From: Spinellus fusiger
Taxonomy: Eukaryota; Mucoromycota; Mucoromycetes; Mucorales; Phycomycetaceae
NCBI GenBank assembly: GCA_025094145.1
Contig: JALLLS010000156.1
Coordinates: 1 to 25,000 of the forward strand
Reading direction: 5' to 3'
Length of the DNA stretch: 25,000 nucleotides
Within the stretch, counting starts at the first letter, position 1, and every line of letters begins with the position of its first letter. The notes under the pieces are model-generated. The model was not told the DNA's origin and did no database searches. It saw only the letters and a list, made by a program, of their open reading frames with translations. Shown one piece after another: positions 1 to 9,814 of this stretch. Made by a program: the position numbers and the translations under genes.

Positions 1-145
1 ATTCTGAATTCCCAACTGTGTAATCATTTTGTACATTTAACAATGCAGTTGATATAATGTTAATAACATTAGGATCGTTAATGGTAGCCTTTGCCATCAA
101 GTCTGAGCCTAGACGCATTGACTTTGGAAGGGTGAAGAAATTCAT
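1..145 (-). CDS. 5' end of an unrecognised protein-coding gene, cut by the window edge
   Basis: An open frame runs on the minus strand from ATG at 145-143 to the window start, 48 codons without a stop. The protein begins MNFFTLPKSMRLGSD and continues with LMAKATINDPNVINI, a normal amino-acid mix for a globular protein. The start context is GCTAAAATGAA, with purine-rich bases before the ATG. A minisatellite occupies the region 22 to 200 bases upstream of the ATG. I do not recognise the family. It could be the first exon of a longer gene. The short visible length is the main reason for doubt. Confidence 0.45.
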   Translation of the reverse strand, partial: MNFFTLPKSMRLGSDLMAKATINDPNVINIISTALLNVQNDYTVGNSE

Positions 146-166
146 TTTAGCAGCTTAAATTGAACC

Positions 167-345
167 ACAAACAAAACCCAAGCGAAACTTAAACAAAACT
201 TGAACAAAACTTGAACAAAACCCAAACGAAACCCAAACGAAACCCAAACGAAACCCAAACGAAACCCAAACGAAACCCAAACGAAACCCAAACGAAACCC
301 AAACGAAACCCAAACGAAACCCAAACAAAACCCAAGCAAAACTTG
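167..345. repeat. 11-bp minisatellite
   Basis: The unit CGAAACCCAAA repeats about ten times almost perfectly at 225-330. More degenerate units (AAACTTGAACA type) lie on both sides. The 11-bp period yields an apparent 11-residue protein repeat on the minus strand, but this is a by-product of the period. The array lies just upstream of the minus-strand ATG at 145, so it may sit in that gene's leader or promoter. Confidence 0.85.
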
Positions 346-660
346 AAAGAAACCCAAGTAAGGGTCTTTTTGAACTAACTTATTTTCATCAGCTGTACTT
401 GGTCATTGAATAGAATGACATCGATAACATGAAACTATTACTTTAGTTAACTAAGTTAAAGATCTAAATGACAATATAAGAAAAGCGCCAAGTGAATAAA
501 AAATCATGACAAAGAATGTGATACTCCAGCTAATTTTAATTGGGAAGTTGTGCCAAAAATAATCTAAACTTGTGACATTTATTTTTTCTAAAGCAGACAT
601 TTATTTATGACTTAAGGCCAGTTGTTTTTGAGAAAACGCCAAATTCCATAAGCCTGACTG
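346..660. other. AT-rich spacer, nothing recognised
   Basis: No open frame of note, repeat or RNA gene was found between the minisatellite and the foldback element. Confidence 0.5.
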
Positions 661-1152
661 TATCACTGCCTAAAGGCCAAAAAAAATTTCCATGTGTATA
701 GTCTGATAGCAGATATCAAAATATGGATTTATTTATGAAAACTAGATAGGTTTTATATGATTGATTCTAAGCTAATATTTAATTTCTAATTAATAAATGA
801 TGAGTGATAAGTGAGCGTATGAATCATGGTATAATAAAGAGTAATGTAAAAAACTGGTAATATGAGTGATGAGATGAAAAGAAGTGATAGTGTGAACTGT
901 GATGAACACAGACCTACTTAGACCAACACAGACCAATATAGACCAATATTTTATCTTAATTGAAAAAATATAGACTTTCAAATGACAAGACTTTATTCTA
1001 GAATAGATTGTATTTATTTGGTGGAATATACAATTCTTTATATACTAATCAATTACCATAGTTACACTTATGTGCTTCCTATAGTTGTGTCTATATACAT
1101 GATCCTGATCACTTATTAGTATTGATGCAATTGATTAGTGCTACTTCTATTA

Positions 1153-1201
1153 GACTTGTCTCTGTATTGACTTTAGACTTGTCTCTGTATTGACTTTAGA
1201 T
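1153..1201. repeat. Two tandem copies of a 24-bp unit
   Basis: AGACTTGTCTCTGTATTGAC followed by TTT occurs twice head to tail inside the foldback centre. Confidence 0.75.
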
Positions 1202-1206
1202 ACAAC

Positions 1207-1350
1207 ATTGGTCTATATTGGTCTGTGTTGGTCTGTGTTGGTCTGTGTTGGTCTGTGTTGGTCTGTGTTGGTCTGTGTTGGTCTGTGTTGGTCTGTGTTG
1301 GTCTGTGTTGGTCTATATTGGTCTGTGTTGGTCTAAGTAGGTCTGTGTTC
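1207..1350. repeat. 10-bp minisatellite (GTCTGTGTTG)
   Basis: About fourteen 10-bp units are present. Nine or so are identical GTCTGTGTTG units and a few are variant GTCTATATTG or GTCTAAGTAG units. The left arm of the element holds only the outer variant units. The run of identical units therefore expanded on one side only. Confidence 0.85.
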
Positions 1351-1639
1351 ATCACAGTTCACACTATCACTTCTTTTCATCTCATCACTCATATTACCAG
1401 TTTTTTACATTACTCTTTATTATACCATGATTCATACGCTCACTTATCACTCATCATTTATTAATTAGAAATTAAATATTAGCTTAGAATCAATCATATA
1501 AAACCTATCTAGTTTTCATAAATAAATCCATATTTTGATATCTGCTATCAGACTATACACATGGAAATTTTTTTTGGCCTTTAGGTGGTGATATCTTCTT
1601 TTTTAGACAATTTGTCTTACCTTTTATTGATTTGTGTTT

Positions 1640-2105
1640 CAAATCAAAGGTTTGCAGGTGTAATATTGGGCACTACAATTATCAACAGGACTACCAGAGA
1701 GATGAATGGGTAGGTATTTGGTCTCTAGCAAGGATAGCAAAACAGAGTTTAGACAAAAACTTAGATACAGGATAATCCAAGTGGTACGAAGGCGCACACA
1801 TTCTAACACAGGCTGTTGTGCTCTTATACCATCTTCAAAAGATCTATCCAATACACCATTTAGTATATCTTTTCTTGGTGTGTCTTGGTTGTGCAGTACA
1901 AATAAATTCAAGTGATTGGAATCATTTCTGTAGATCAATTTGAAGTAGTAGTATTTTATTGTGCTTATCTTGATATTTTGGTTATTGACTGAGCATGTAT
2001 AGCCATACTTATAACAGCCTGTGTATCTATTTTGAGGATGGTCCACTCAAATAATGCTATTGGATATATAATTAGGATAAACATACTTGTTAAAGAAAGT
2101 GTGAA
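1640..2105 (-). pseudogene. Helitron replicase (helicase-like N domain) fragment
   Basis: Minus-strand translation gives QNIKISTIKYYYFKLIYRND and then NLFVLHNQDTPRKDILNGVL. These match the YY..RL..R and NQ..LR.D...GV.D stretches typical of the Helitron Rep/helicase-like domain. The block between them, which normally holds GG.LFQQY..D...KIEQ, is deleted here. A further stretch, KYLPIHLSGSPVDN, resembles the later LPSSF.GSPR motif. A second copy at 10366-11050 on the plus strand shares this sequence and its flank. There is no start and no catalytic region, so this is a dead fragment. Family recognition is from motif memory only. Confidence 0.6.
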
Positions 2106-2107
2106 TA

Positions 2108-3466
2108 CAGCCACACACAATTGAATTGAATACCTTTGAATATAAAGATCAGGACAAAATAGATAAGACATGTTCAACATCAAATAAAACACTTTACACT
2201 TGATCTAGAAGCTTCAAACTTAATCACACCAAAGCTTAATATCTTTAATTATAGAAAATAAAATAATAATAATAATAATATAGTTAATAGCTTGTATGGC
2301 CTCCTTTGGTATCAATTACAGCCTGGCATCTATCTGTCATGCTCAGAACTCATCGTTGTGCAAGTTCAACACTGACCCTCTCCCACTCCTCTGCAAGTAG
2401 AGCCTTCAAACATTCAATATTGGTGGTAAATGCCTTTCTTTCCTTAATTCGTCTTTCCAAGGCCCACCAGACGTGTTCAATTGGGCTCAAGTCAGGACTT
2501 TGTGCGGGCCAGTACTCAAAGCTTCTAATTTGATGTGTCTTTCTTCACTATCTAGCATAGACCCCAATATGACAGCTAGCAACCTCTTATTGTAACAGAA
2601 ACTCGCTGTCCTCTTTCTGGTGAAATTCTATGAACCATGGCAGAAAGCCTTATGCTAAAATGTTTATTTATGTGTCTTGGATTACAGTTCCATCTATAAA
2701 GACCAACGAATGAGCCAGATCCATTAGCCCAAAAACAGCTCCAAAGCATGACACCAACACCACCAAACTTCGTTGTTGGAATAATAGGATTAGGATCATA
2801 CCTTTCTCCAACTTTTCTGATGACACGGGCACCTCCATCGTTCTCTTTCACGGTGCACTTGGACTCATCAGACCAGATAACGCCTTTCCACTGGTCGTTT
2901 GTCCAATTGATGTGTTCTTTAGCCCAACGAAGCCGCTTCTCTTTGTGTTATTTAATTAAGGCTATCTTGTGGTCTACAGAAAAAGATCTAAACCCTAACT
3001 GATTGCAGTAACTGATAATGGTGTTTCTACATACATCAACCTAAATCTTCAACATCTCCAACTTCAGCTAATTCTATGGGGCAAATGGACCCTTTCTAAT
3101 GACCTTTTCTACCTGTCTGAAGTCCCTCTTACTGACTTTTTGTTTTGTTTTCCATGACTCTTTAAACGCAATGGTGACCTACGTTCTTTGATGTTTCCGA
3201 TACTATTTTGAACTGTGGGCTTTTTCATCTCAACTACATTTGCGATGATAGTCAATTTTAATCCAGCCTTAAACTGGTAATAAATGCCCCATAGCTTTTT
3301 ATCTTCTGCTTTATCATATTCTCCACGAGTGTGTGTTTCTGAAAATGTATCTGACATGTTGTGTTGGTTTAATAATATTTGGAAAGAAGAAGAGTTTTAT
3401 GCAAAAAAAAAAAGGTTTTATTTTATTAGAATTTAGGCAAATATTAAATTCAATGGTGCGTGACTA
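2108..3466 (-). mobile_element. Tc1-like transposon, copy 1 (chimeric)
   Basis: Terminal inverted repeats are CAGCCACACACAATTGAATT at 2108 and, on the other strand, TAGTCACGCACCATTGAA ending at 3466. TA flanks both sides (2106-2107 and 3467-3468). It is colinear with copy 2 at an offset of 6354 bp. Most of 2175-2535 and 2760-3350 is almost identical to copy 2. The block at about 2556-2760 and the outer 60 bp at 2108-2168 are clearly diverged, and the latter instead matches the deleted copy at 10270-10352. Confidence 0.85.
2284..3357 (-). pseudogene. Tc1-family transposase, frameshifted
   Basis: Reading starts at about 3357 with MSDTFSETHTRGEYDKAE and a helix-turn-helix-like segment (IANVVEMKKPTVQNSIGN). 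It stops at 3109. A second open block (2576-2851) holds KENDGGARVIRKVGERYDPN and WSCFWANGSGSFVG of the DDE catalytic core. The C-terminal part (2300-2540) carries the PDLSPIEHVWWAL signature seen in the sister copies. Several frameshifts and stops separate these parts, so no full transposase can be made. The open frames on the plus strand here are shadows. Confidence 0.75.
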
Positions 3467-3468
3467 TA

Positions 3469-3807
3469 ATATATCTTCCTTAAGCAGTGCTATGCTGCAA
3501 ATACTATGGGCTTATAGTTAACACATTATGTTAAACAATAAATGCAGTGACTGAGTTGTAATATTGGGGTGATTCTTATTCTATTTCTTGTCTTTACAGC
3601 CAATTCTATACTTTTAAATTGCAAAGTCAGTAGCTATTGCTAAAACAGGCAGATAGAGTTTGAAATAGCCCATTTAGACAGCGGAAAATCTTTTTTAAAC
3701 ATATTATCCAATCATAAGAATATTGAAATTTTATTCTCAGGATATTTCCTTATATATCCCAAAAATCTCCTGGTGTGTAGTTTTTTACACAACAAAATTA
3801 TTGTGTT
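3469..3807. other. Spacer without recognisable genes
   Basis: AT-rich DNA with no supported gene, inverted repeat or RNA gene between Tc1 copy 1 and the LTR-like repeat. Confidence 0.5.
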
Positions 3808-4400
3808 CCAACTTCAATCCAAAGATTCTCTATTAATAGGTCAACACGAGTAGTGTGCTGTGACATATCAGAATCCTCTATGAAAGCTTAAGTGCACACA
3901 AGTAACATAGTACATCTCTGTATCAATCTCACTAATGAGTTGTAACTATAAATCACTTTCTAAAACTCAGTGTACTATCGGACACTTAACAAGAGCCATC
4001 TTCATTAATAATTCTAACAGAACAATATTGACCTATCAGAGTCAATTGAGTAAAGACTCATAATAATTAATGGTTTCAATAATGGAGTGCTTATCCCAGG
4101 AACCAGTCATAGGGTTGAATTTAATAATACTACAACTAAGTAAAACATATGAGCCAACCATAAGGTGGCAGTTATTAATACTACCATAAGGTAGCAATAT
4201 AGACACTGACCATAAGGTCAAAGAGAGTGAATTCTACCATAAGGTAGAATGTCCCCACCAACCATTTAGTTGTAATTGTGAAGCAGCCATAAGGTAGAAG
4301 CCACTGAAGGATAAGCACCCACAAAAAGTATAAATAATGAACCTTTGTTCACTCAATAAAAATTATCTTTGTTCAGTCTCGTTAATCTACCTGTCCGAAC
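3808..4400 (+). repeat. Dispersed LTR-like repeat, copy 1, with promoter-like end
   Basis: This block matches the reverse complement of 20496-20933 along its whole length, apart from an extra run of small hairpins at 4100-4300. Shared landmarks include CTTCAATCCAAAGATTC, GTACATCTCTGTATCAATCT and ACTCATAATAATTAATGGTT. Its downstream end has TATAAATAATGAACC at 4329 and CACTCAATAAAAA at about 4352, consistent with a TATA box and a polyadenylation-like signal as in LTRs. It stops 10-15 bases before the ATG of gene A. No primer binding site or retroelement gene could be shown, so 'LTR' is an inference from structure. Confidence 0.55.
4100..4300. repeat. Array of small hairpins with core CC-ATAA-GG
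   Basis: Hairpins with a conserved ATAA loop sit at 4160-4163, 4186-4189, 4212-4215, 4239-4242 and 4289-4292. Their stems differ but still pair: CTACC/GGTAG, TGACC/GGTCA and ATTCTACC/GGTAGAAT. The stems at 4160 and 4289 are weaker. Looser relatives lie at 4101 and 4258. The other copy of the repeat has CAACC/GGTTG around the same loop at 20617-20630. Confidence 0.75.
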
Positions 4401-4410
4401 AATCTCAAAA

Positions 4411-6191
4411 ATGACAGATAACAACAACATCAATAAAACGATTCAAGTTCTCAAAGAGACAGCAGAAATCAGACAGCTGCTTCTTGCAGAAATAGACAGA
4501 AACGTAGTTAACCAAACAATCAAGGTACAAATCAACATAATTATTGTTAATTCATTAAAAGCTGCTTAACTGAATCATCTTTCTCTTAAATAGCGCATCC
4601 AGGAGAAAACCCAAGATGAAGTAACTATAGCTCCCTTGTTTAAATGAACTCTTTATATTTTACTGAAAACTTGGTGTCTTGTAGATAAGACAGTCAAAGA
4701 GACTAAAAGTAACAGAAACCCAACAAGTGACACCTATTGCTTCAAAAGACAAGCTATTGTATGAAGGCCTAGATGGTAGCCTTGGCTACAACTTGAAGAA
4801 ACATGCAATGACTATAACCCCACTTACTAGAAAGCAAAAATACTTTTATTAGTAAGTTGATCGATATATGTTGCTTTTCTTTCTTTCAAAATAGCTCATA
4901 AATGGTTTTTTATTTTTTATTTTTTATTTGTCACTAGTACGTGCATCAATGGAATAGTTGATGTGTCAACAATGTGTCGTTTGGCATTTCTGAAATCAGT
5001 ACCTAAACAAATGACAGAAATAATAATAAAGGATTTGACATCTGTCAATACAGCTAAATTTGCTGATTACAATCTTCAGTGTGGCTCTTCACTCAAACAG
5101 GTAATATTATATGATTCTTCAATTTATTTAATGTATTTATATGTTTTCTTCTTTCAAAGGTCAACAATAACTACAGTTTAAAAAACACCATCACTTCTAT
5201 TGATAACTTCACCCCATCAAATGAGATTGAGGAGTGTGTTAAAGAGATATATCTTTTTATGTAAGCAAGTTTTCTCTCTTGATGTAGATGATGCAAAAGT
5301 AATTAATAACATCTCTTAATCTTTGCAGTCTTAAACTACACTATCGAAAGCCTTTTTCATTTTATCAAGAACGAATAGAACTGTACTCTGAAGAAGATTA
5401 TGTGGTCAAGTTTTGGGCAAATGTCTTTGAATCATTTTTTGGATCAAACGAACATCTTTTTCTACATTGGTAGGTATACTTTGCTTATGATCATTCATCA
5501 GCTTTTGCTTATTATAACTCGTGTATAGGGGTGACACCCAAGCCAAAGCTTGTAAAAATAATGGTCTAAGCATGAAATTAGATATGAGAATTATGATAAT
5601 GAAAAATGGTAAACATGTCGTTGAAGGAGGCACTTGTGAGTACGCAAAGAATCCAGTACGAAGCAAGTACTTTAGGGACAGACTAAAGCTTGTATTGGCA
5701 TCGAAGGCCTACATTAACAATGTGATTGAAAACAGCCCTTATCTTGCTGAAGAAGATATAAAAAATATCAAAATCCCTCTAATTCAAATTATGGGATTCG
5801 AAGCTCAATTATCAACTATATCAGTGAAGGAAAAGGGGATCTATGCCGTAGAAGATCTGCTAAAGTTTTCGTTTCCCACCTCCAAAAAGCAAATAAGGCA
5901 AGGAGGCATCAACAATATAATTAAAGCTTTATCTCTTATACAGGTAATCTTTAACAATCCATGCTAATACTGTTACATAAACTAATGAATATCCAACTTT
6001 AGCATTTGATTCATGAATTGGAAGAGCTGTTGGAGGAAGGAAAGGTTGACAGAGAAGGTGGAAAGATGACAAGCATCTCAAATGAAACAAGTCATAAAAA
6101 AAACAAGGCTAAAGATTGGATTGATGAAGTTGTTTGTCCAGCCAACACTGATAATAGTGAAGAAGACGGAGACAAAGAAGACGAAGACTAG
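4411..6191 (+). CDS. Gene A: eight-exon gene for a 438-aa protein with a D...ExxK (PD-(D/E)XK-like) region
   Basis: Exons: 4411-4524, 4594-4620, 4685-4851, 4938-5100, 5160-5260, 5329-5469, 5529-5943 and 6003-6191. All introns are GT-AG, and reading phase is kept at every junction (1317 nt, 438 aa plus stop). The N-terminus (residues 1-60) is charged and helical. A conserved-looking middle carries FWANVFESFFGSNEHLFLHW. Next come KLDMRIMI and, about 20 residues on, GGTCEYAKNP and a KYFRDRLKLV helix. This D ... E-x-x-K order before a helix resembles the active-site layout of the PD-(D/E)XK nuclease fold, though the usual ExK spacing is off by one. The tail is acidic (EEDGDKEDED). I know of no named family, so nuclease activity is a guess. 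It starts just after a dispersed repeat. Confidence 0.75.
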
Positions 6192-6314
6192 GAGAAAGAA
6201 AAAGTCGATGAAGGAGGGAAGATCAAAAAGATTACCTGAAATTTCAGTGTAAAAAAAACCTAAAGTATTTAAAAATTTAATACAGTATGTTATCTCATCA
6301 GTACTCATATAGTA

Positions 6315-7306
6315 CAGTCATACAACATTAGAAAGTATATGACCCCATAATCTATATATTTTTAAACATGATTCATCTTCTTCTTTTTACCACAGAATCA
6401 CATTTCATTAAACAATTTCAAATGTCAAATGCAGAATCCTCAACTAAATAATCTAGAGTTTATAATAAGCTTGAAGAAAGAGAGTACTGGGGTGTTTACT
6501 GGCTTAAAAAAGAAAAATACTCCATGGGTGCCATTTCAAAGGTCATTGGCATTAGCAAGTCTACTGTCCAAAAGATCATTAGTAAAATCAAGACTAATGG
6601 TACACCTCTACCAAGACCTAGTTATGGTGCACCAAAAAAATTAAACGAGAGAGACCCCAGACGACTTGAGGCCATTCTAAGAGGCAACCCATTTGCCTGC
6701 TATAACTACATAAATTTGGAACTTAAGGCACATCAGATAATCATCTGTAGAGCAATATTCATCAAATAAATATACCAGGTTGGGTATGATTATTATTTTA
6801 AAGCAAACAAGCTAGGGTTATCTGAAGAAAAAATATGAAGAAAAAGACTTCGTTGGGCAAAGGAACAGCTCAATTGAACCCCTAAGGACTGGAGACATGT
6901 TGTATAGTCTGATGAGCCACGGTTTGAAGTAGAGGGTTACCAGGGAGGAGCCAGTGTGATTCGAAAGATTGGAGAAAGATACAAGACTGCTCATAGTATA
7001 CCCACAACCAAAATAGAAGAAAAGTGGCGTAATGATCTGGAGCTGTTTCTGGGCGGGTGGATTTAGGCCTTTGGTCTTTGTTAATAGCACTGTAAATCAG
7101 GACAAATGTCAACATTTTGGCAGAAAACTCTCTGCCATGGTTTATTGAATTGAATGAGAAATAGGATAAGGACTTTATATTCTAAGAAGATGGGGCTGTA
7201 TGTCATACAAGTGGCTATACAACATGGTGGAAAAACACACCAAATTTAGAGCTTTCTCAGGATTTCAAAAAATGAAAATCGTATACTGACTAATGTTGTG
7301 TGACTG
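6315..7306 (+). mobile_element. Tc1-like transposon of a different lineage, 992 bp
   Basis: The inverted ends are CAGTCATACAACATTAGAAA at 6315 and, reverse-complemented, CAGTCACACAACATTAGTCA ending at 7306. TA lies on each side (6313-6314 and 7307-7308). It encloses one degenerate transposase. Its ends differ from those of the other three Tc1 copies in this window. Confidence 0.8.
6422..7260 (+). pseudogene. Tc1-family transposase, degenerate and missing the third catalytic residue
   Basis: Starts at ATG 6422 (MSNAESSTK, then a stop). A helix-turn-helix segment follows (MGAISKVIGISKSTVQKIIS at 6524-6583), then RLRWAKEQLN, SDEPRFEVEG with the first Asp, GGASVIRKIGERYKTAHSIP, and EDGAVCHTSGY with the second Asp. 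The sequence then runs straight into the right terminal repeat. The PIE motif with the catalytic Glu is therefore deleted. Multiple stops and frameshifts confirm a dead copy. Confidence 0.75.
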
Positions 7307-7420
7307 TATAATCTGTATTGACGTTAGCCGCTTACGTCACAATATTGTAAACTTTCTTTTGACTGAAACATTTGAAACTGTTTACACCTTTGTCACATAT
7401 TTTGACCAAAGCTTGGTTGC

Positions 7421-8395
7421 AGTGAATATGCTTGCACTGCACTTCTGGCCATCACTAGAAGCTGCTTTGTAGGCTTTGGAACTAGCCCTTAGTGAGACTG
7501 ACAAGTCGACGGTATTCACAACTCAGCAATACATGCCATGGTGTTTGTGTGCAGTGATTTCAATAGTCAATAGTGATAGAGCTGATGGGCTCTTAGCGAG
7601 GTTGCTAGATACGACTGACTTGCCTGGCAAGGCTTGGGTTGGCTATTGAACATCACCAGATTATGATGCTCTTTATTCTTTGTTCTGGTATGTTGAATCA
7701 CATGTAGATGTTGAGAACACTTATGCTAATATTTTCAAATTAGTTTCTACGTTTCGGTTGACTCTGGGGATAGGAACATGTATTGCTGTAGTGAATATGC
7801 TTGCACTGCACTTCTGGCCATCACTAGAAGCTGCTTTGTAGGCTTTGGAACTAGCCCTTAGTGAGACTGACAAGTCGACGGTATTCACAACTCAGCAATA
7901 CATGCCATGGTGTTTGTGTGCAGTGATTTCAATAGTCAATAGTGATAGAGCTGATGGGCTCTTAGCGAGGTTGCTAGATACGACTGACTTGCCTGGCAAG
8001 GCTTGGGTTGGCTATTGAACATCACCAGATTATGATGCTCTTTATTCTTTGTTCTGGTATGTTGAATCACATGTAGATGTTGAGAACACTTATGCTAATA
8101 TTTTCAAATTAGTTTCTACGTTTCGGTTGACTCTGGGGATAGGAACATGTATTGCTGTAGTGAATATGCTTGCACTGCACTTCTGGCCATCACTAGAAGC
8201 TGCTTTGTAGGCTTTGGAACTAGCCCTTAGTGAGACTGACAAGTCGACGGTATTCACAACTCAGCAATACATGCCATGGTGTTTGTGTGCAGTGATTTCA
8301 ATAGTCAATAGTGATAGAGCTGATGGGCTCTTAGCGAGGTTGCTAGATACGACTGACTTGCCTGGCAAGGCTTGGGTTGGCTATTGAACATCACC
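7421..8395 (+). repeat. 369-bp direct tandem repeat, 2.6 copies, with coding-like frame
   Basis: Copies begin near 7424, 7793 and 8162, and the third breaks off at 8395. The copies look identical by eye. The period is 123 codons, so one plus-strand frame continues from copy to copy. It reads ALHFWPSLEAAL, then ETDKSTVFTTQQYMPWCL and RADGLLARLLDTTDLPGKAW, with two stops per unit (TAG and TGA). The frame also extends upstream of the first copy (FVTYFDQSLVAVNM). I do not recognise the protein. It looks like a decayed exon that was later amplified. Confidence 0.8.
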
Positions 8396-8461
8396 GAACG
8401 AATTCATGTTTGGTATTTAAGCGGGCTTAATTGTATGTACTGCCGTTGCCATTTAATTATA

Positions 8462-9810
8462 CAGCCACACCCAGTTGAATTTAATACTTTTGAAAATAGA
8501 CTTCAGGACGAAATATTTATGATATGTTCAACATCAAATAAAACACTTTACACTTGATCTAGAAGCTTCAAACTTAATCACACCAAAGCTTAATATCTTT
8601 AATTATAGAAAATAAAATAATAATAATAATAATATAGTTAATAGCTTGTATGGCCTCCTTTGGTATCAATTACAGCCTGGCATCTATCTGTCATGCTCAG
8701 AACTCATCGTTGTGCAAGTTCAACACTGACCCTCTCCCACTCCTCTGCAAGTAAAGCCTTCAAACATTCAATATTGGTGGTAAATGCCTTTCTTTCCTTA
8801 ATTCGTCTTTCCAAGGCCCACCAGACGTGTTCAATTGGGCTCAAGTCAGGACTTTGTGCGGGCCAGTACTCAAAGCTTCTAATTTGATGTGTCTTTCTTC
8901 ACTATCTAGCATAGGCCCCAGTATGACAACTATCACCATCTTCTTGTAATAGAAACTCACTGTCTTTTCTAATTCAATTCCATGAACCTAGGATGAAACT
9001 CACCAGCCAAAATATTGATATATTTGTCTTGGTTTACAGTGCCATCAACAAAGACTCATGGGCCAAATCTGCCCACCCAAAAACAGCTCCAAAGCATGAC
9101 CCCACCACCACCAAACTTCGTTGTTGGAATAATAGGATTAGGATCATACCTTTCTCCAACTTTTCTGATGACACGGGCACCTCCATCGTTCTCTTTCACG
9201 GTGCACTTGGACTCATCAGACCAGATAACGCCTTTCCACTGGTCGTTTGTCCAATTGATGTGTTCTTTAGCCCAACGAAGCCGCTTCTCTTTGTGTTATT
9301 TAATTAAGGCTATCTTGTGGTCTACAGAAAAAGATCTAAACCCTAACTGATTGCAGTAACTGATAATGGTGTTTCTACATACATCAACCTAAATCTTCAA
9401 CATCTCCAACTTCAGCTAATTCTATGGGGCAAATGGACCCTTTCTAATGACCTTTTCTACCTGTCTGAAGTCCCTCTTACTGACTTTTTGTTTTGTTTTC
9501 CATGACTCTTTAAACGCAATGGTGACCTACGTTCTTTGATGTTTCCGATACTATTTTGAACTGTGGGCTTTTTCATCTCAACTACATTTGCGATGATAGT
9601 CAATTTTAATCCAGCCTTAAACTGGTAATAAATGCCCCATAGCTTTTTATCTTCTGCTTTATCATATTCTCCACGAGTGTGTGTTTCCGAAAATGTATCT
9701 GACATGTTGTGTTGGTTTAACACTATTTGGAAAAAAGAGGGTATTTTATGCAAAAAAAAGTATATTTTAATAAATTTTAAGCAAGTATTAAATTCAATTG
9801 GGTGTGGCTG
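8462..9810 (-). mobile_element. Tc1-like transposon, copy 2, 1349 bp
   Basis: The ends are CAGCCACACCCAGTTGAATT at 8462 and its near-inverse AATTGGGTGTGGCTG ending at 9810. TA lies on both sides (8460-8461 and 9811-9812). It is almost identical to copy 3 over the catalytic region. On its right flank it interrupts a dispersed repeat found again at 22379. Confidence 0.85.
8638..9704 (-). pseudogene. Tc1-family transposase, frameshifted (copy 2)
   Basis: The N-terminal block 9704-9457 (MSDTFSETHTRGEYDKAEDK) has a helix-turn-helix-like segment and ends in a stop. The catalytic part follows in other frames: RLRWAKEHINW, WSDESKCTVKENDGGARVI, QEDGDSCHTG and PAQSPDLSPIEHVWWALERR. Reading the second Asp to the Glu gives 35 residues between them, close to the DD34E spacing of the Tc1 family. 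Stops and frameshifts make it inactive. Plus-strand open frames in this stretch are shadows. Confidence 0.75.
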
Positions 9811-9814
9811 TATT

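Larger units (their letters stand above)
663..1591. mobile_element. Foldback (MITE-like) element with 284-bp terminal inverted repeats and TA target duplication
   Basis: The left arm (663-946) and right arm (1308-1591) are near-identical inverted copies. The only clear tip difference is TCACTG against TCACCA. Each end is flanked by TA (661-662 and 1592-1593), as expected for Tc1/mariner-mobilised elements. The tips carry CCTAAAGGCC followed by A8. The 361-bp centre encodes no transposase, so the element is non-autonomous. Apparent ORFs in the two arms are mirror images of each other and are not genes. Confidence 0.85.

Noticed and set aside
225..330. Telomere-like repeat (CCCAAAC)
   Set aside because: The 11-bp unit does not match TTAGGG-type fungal telomeres and the array is interstitial beside a gene.
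142..357. Minus-strand open frame with an 11-residue repeat (GFRLGFVWVSF)
   Set aside because: Created by the 11-bp minisatellite; no start context or flanking coding support.
4100..4300. Spaced CCATAAGGT motifs looking like a CRISPR array
   Set aside because: The repeats are too short, spacing is uneven, the flanks form hairpins, and the context is eukaryotic.
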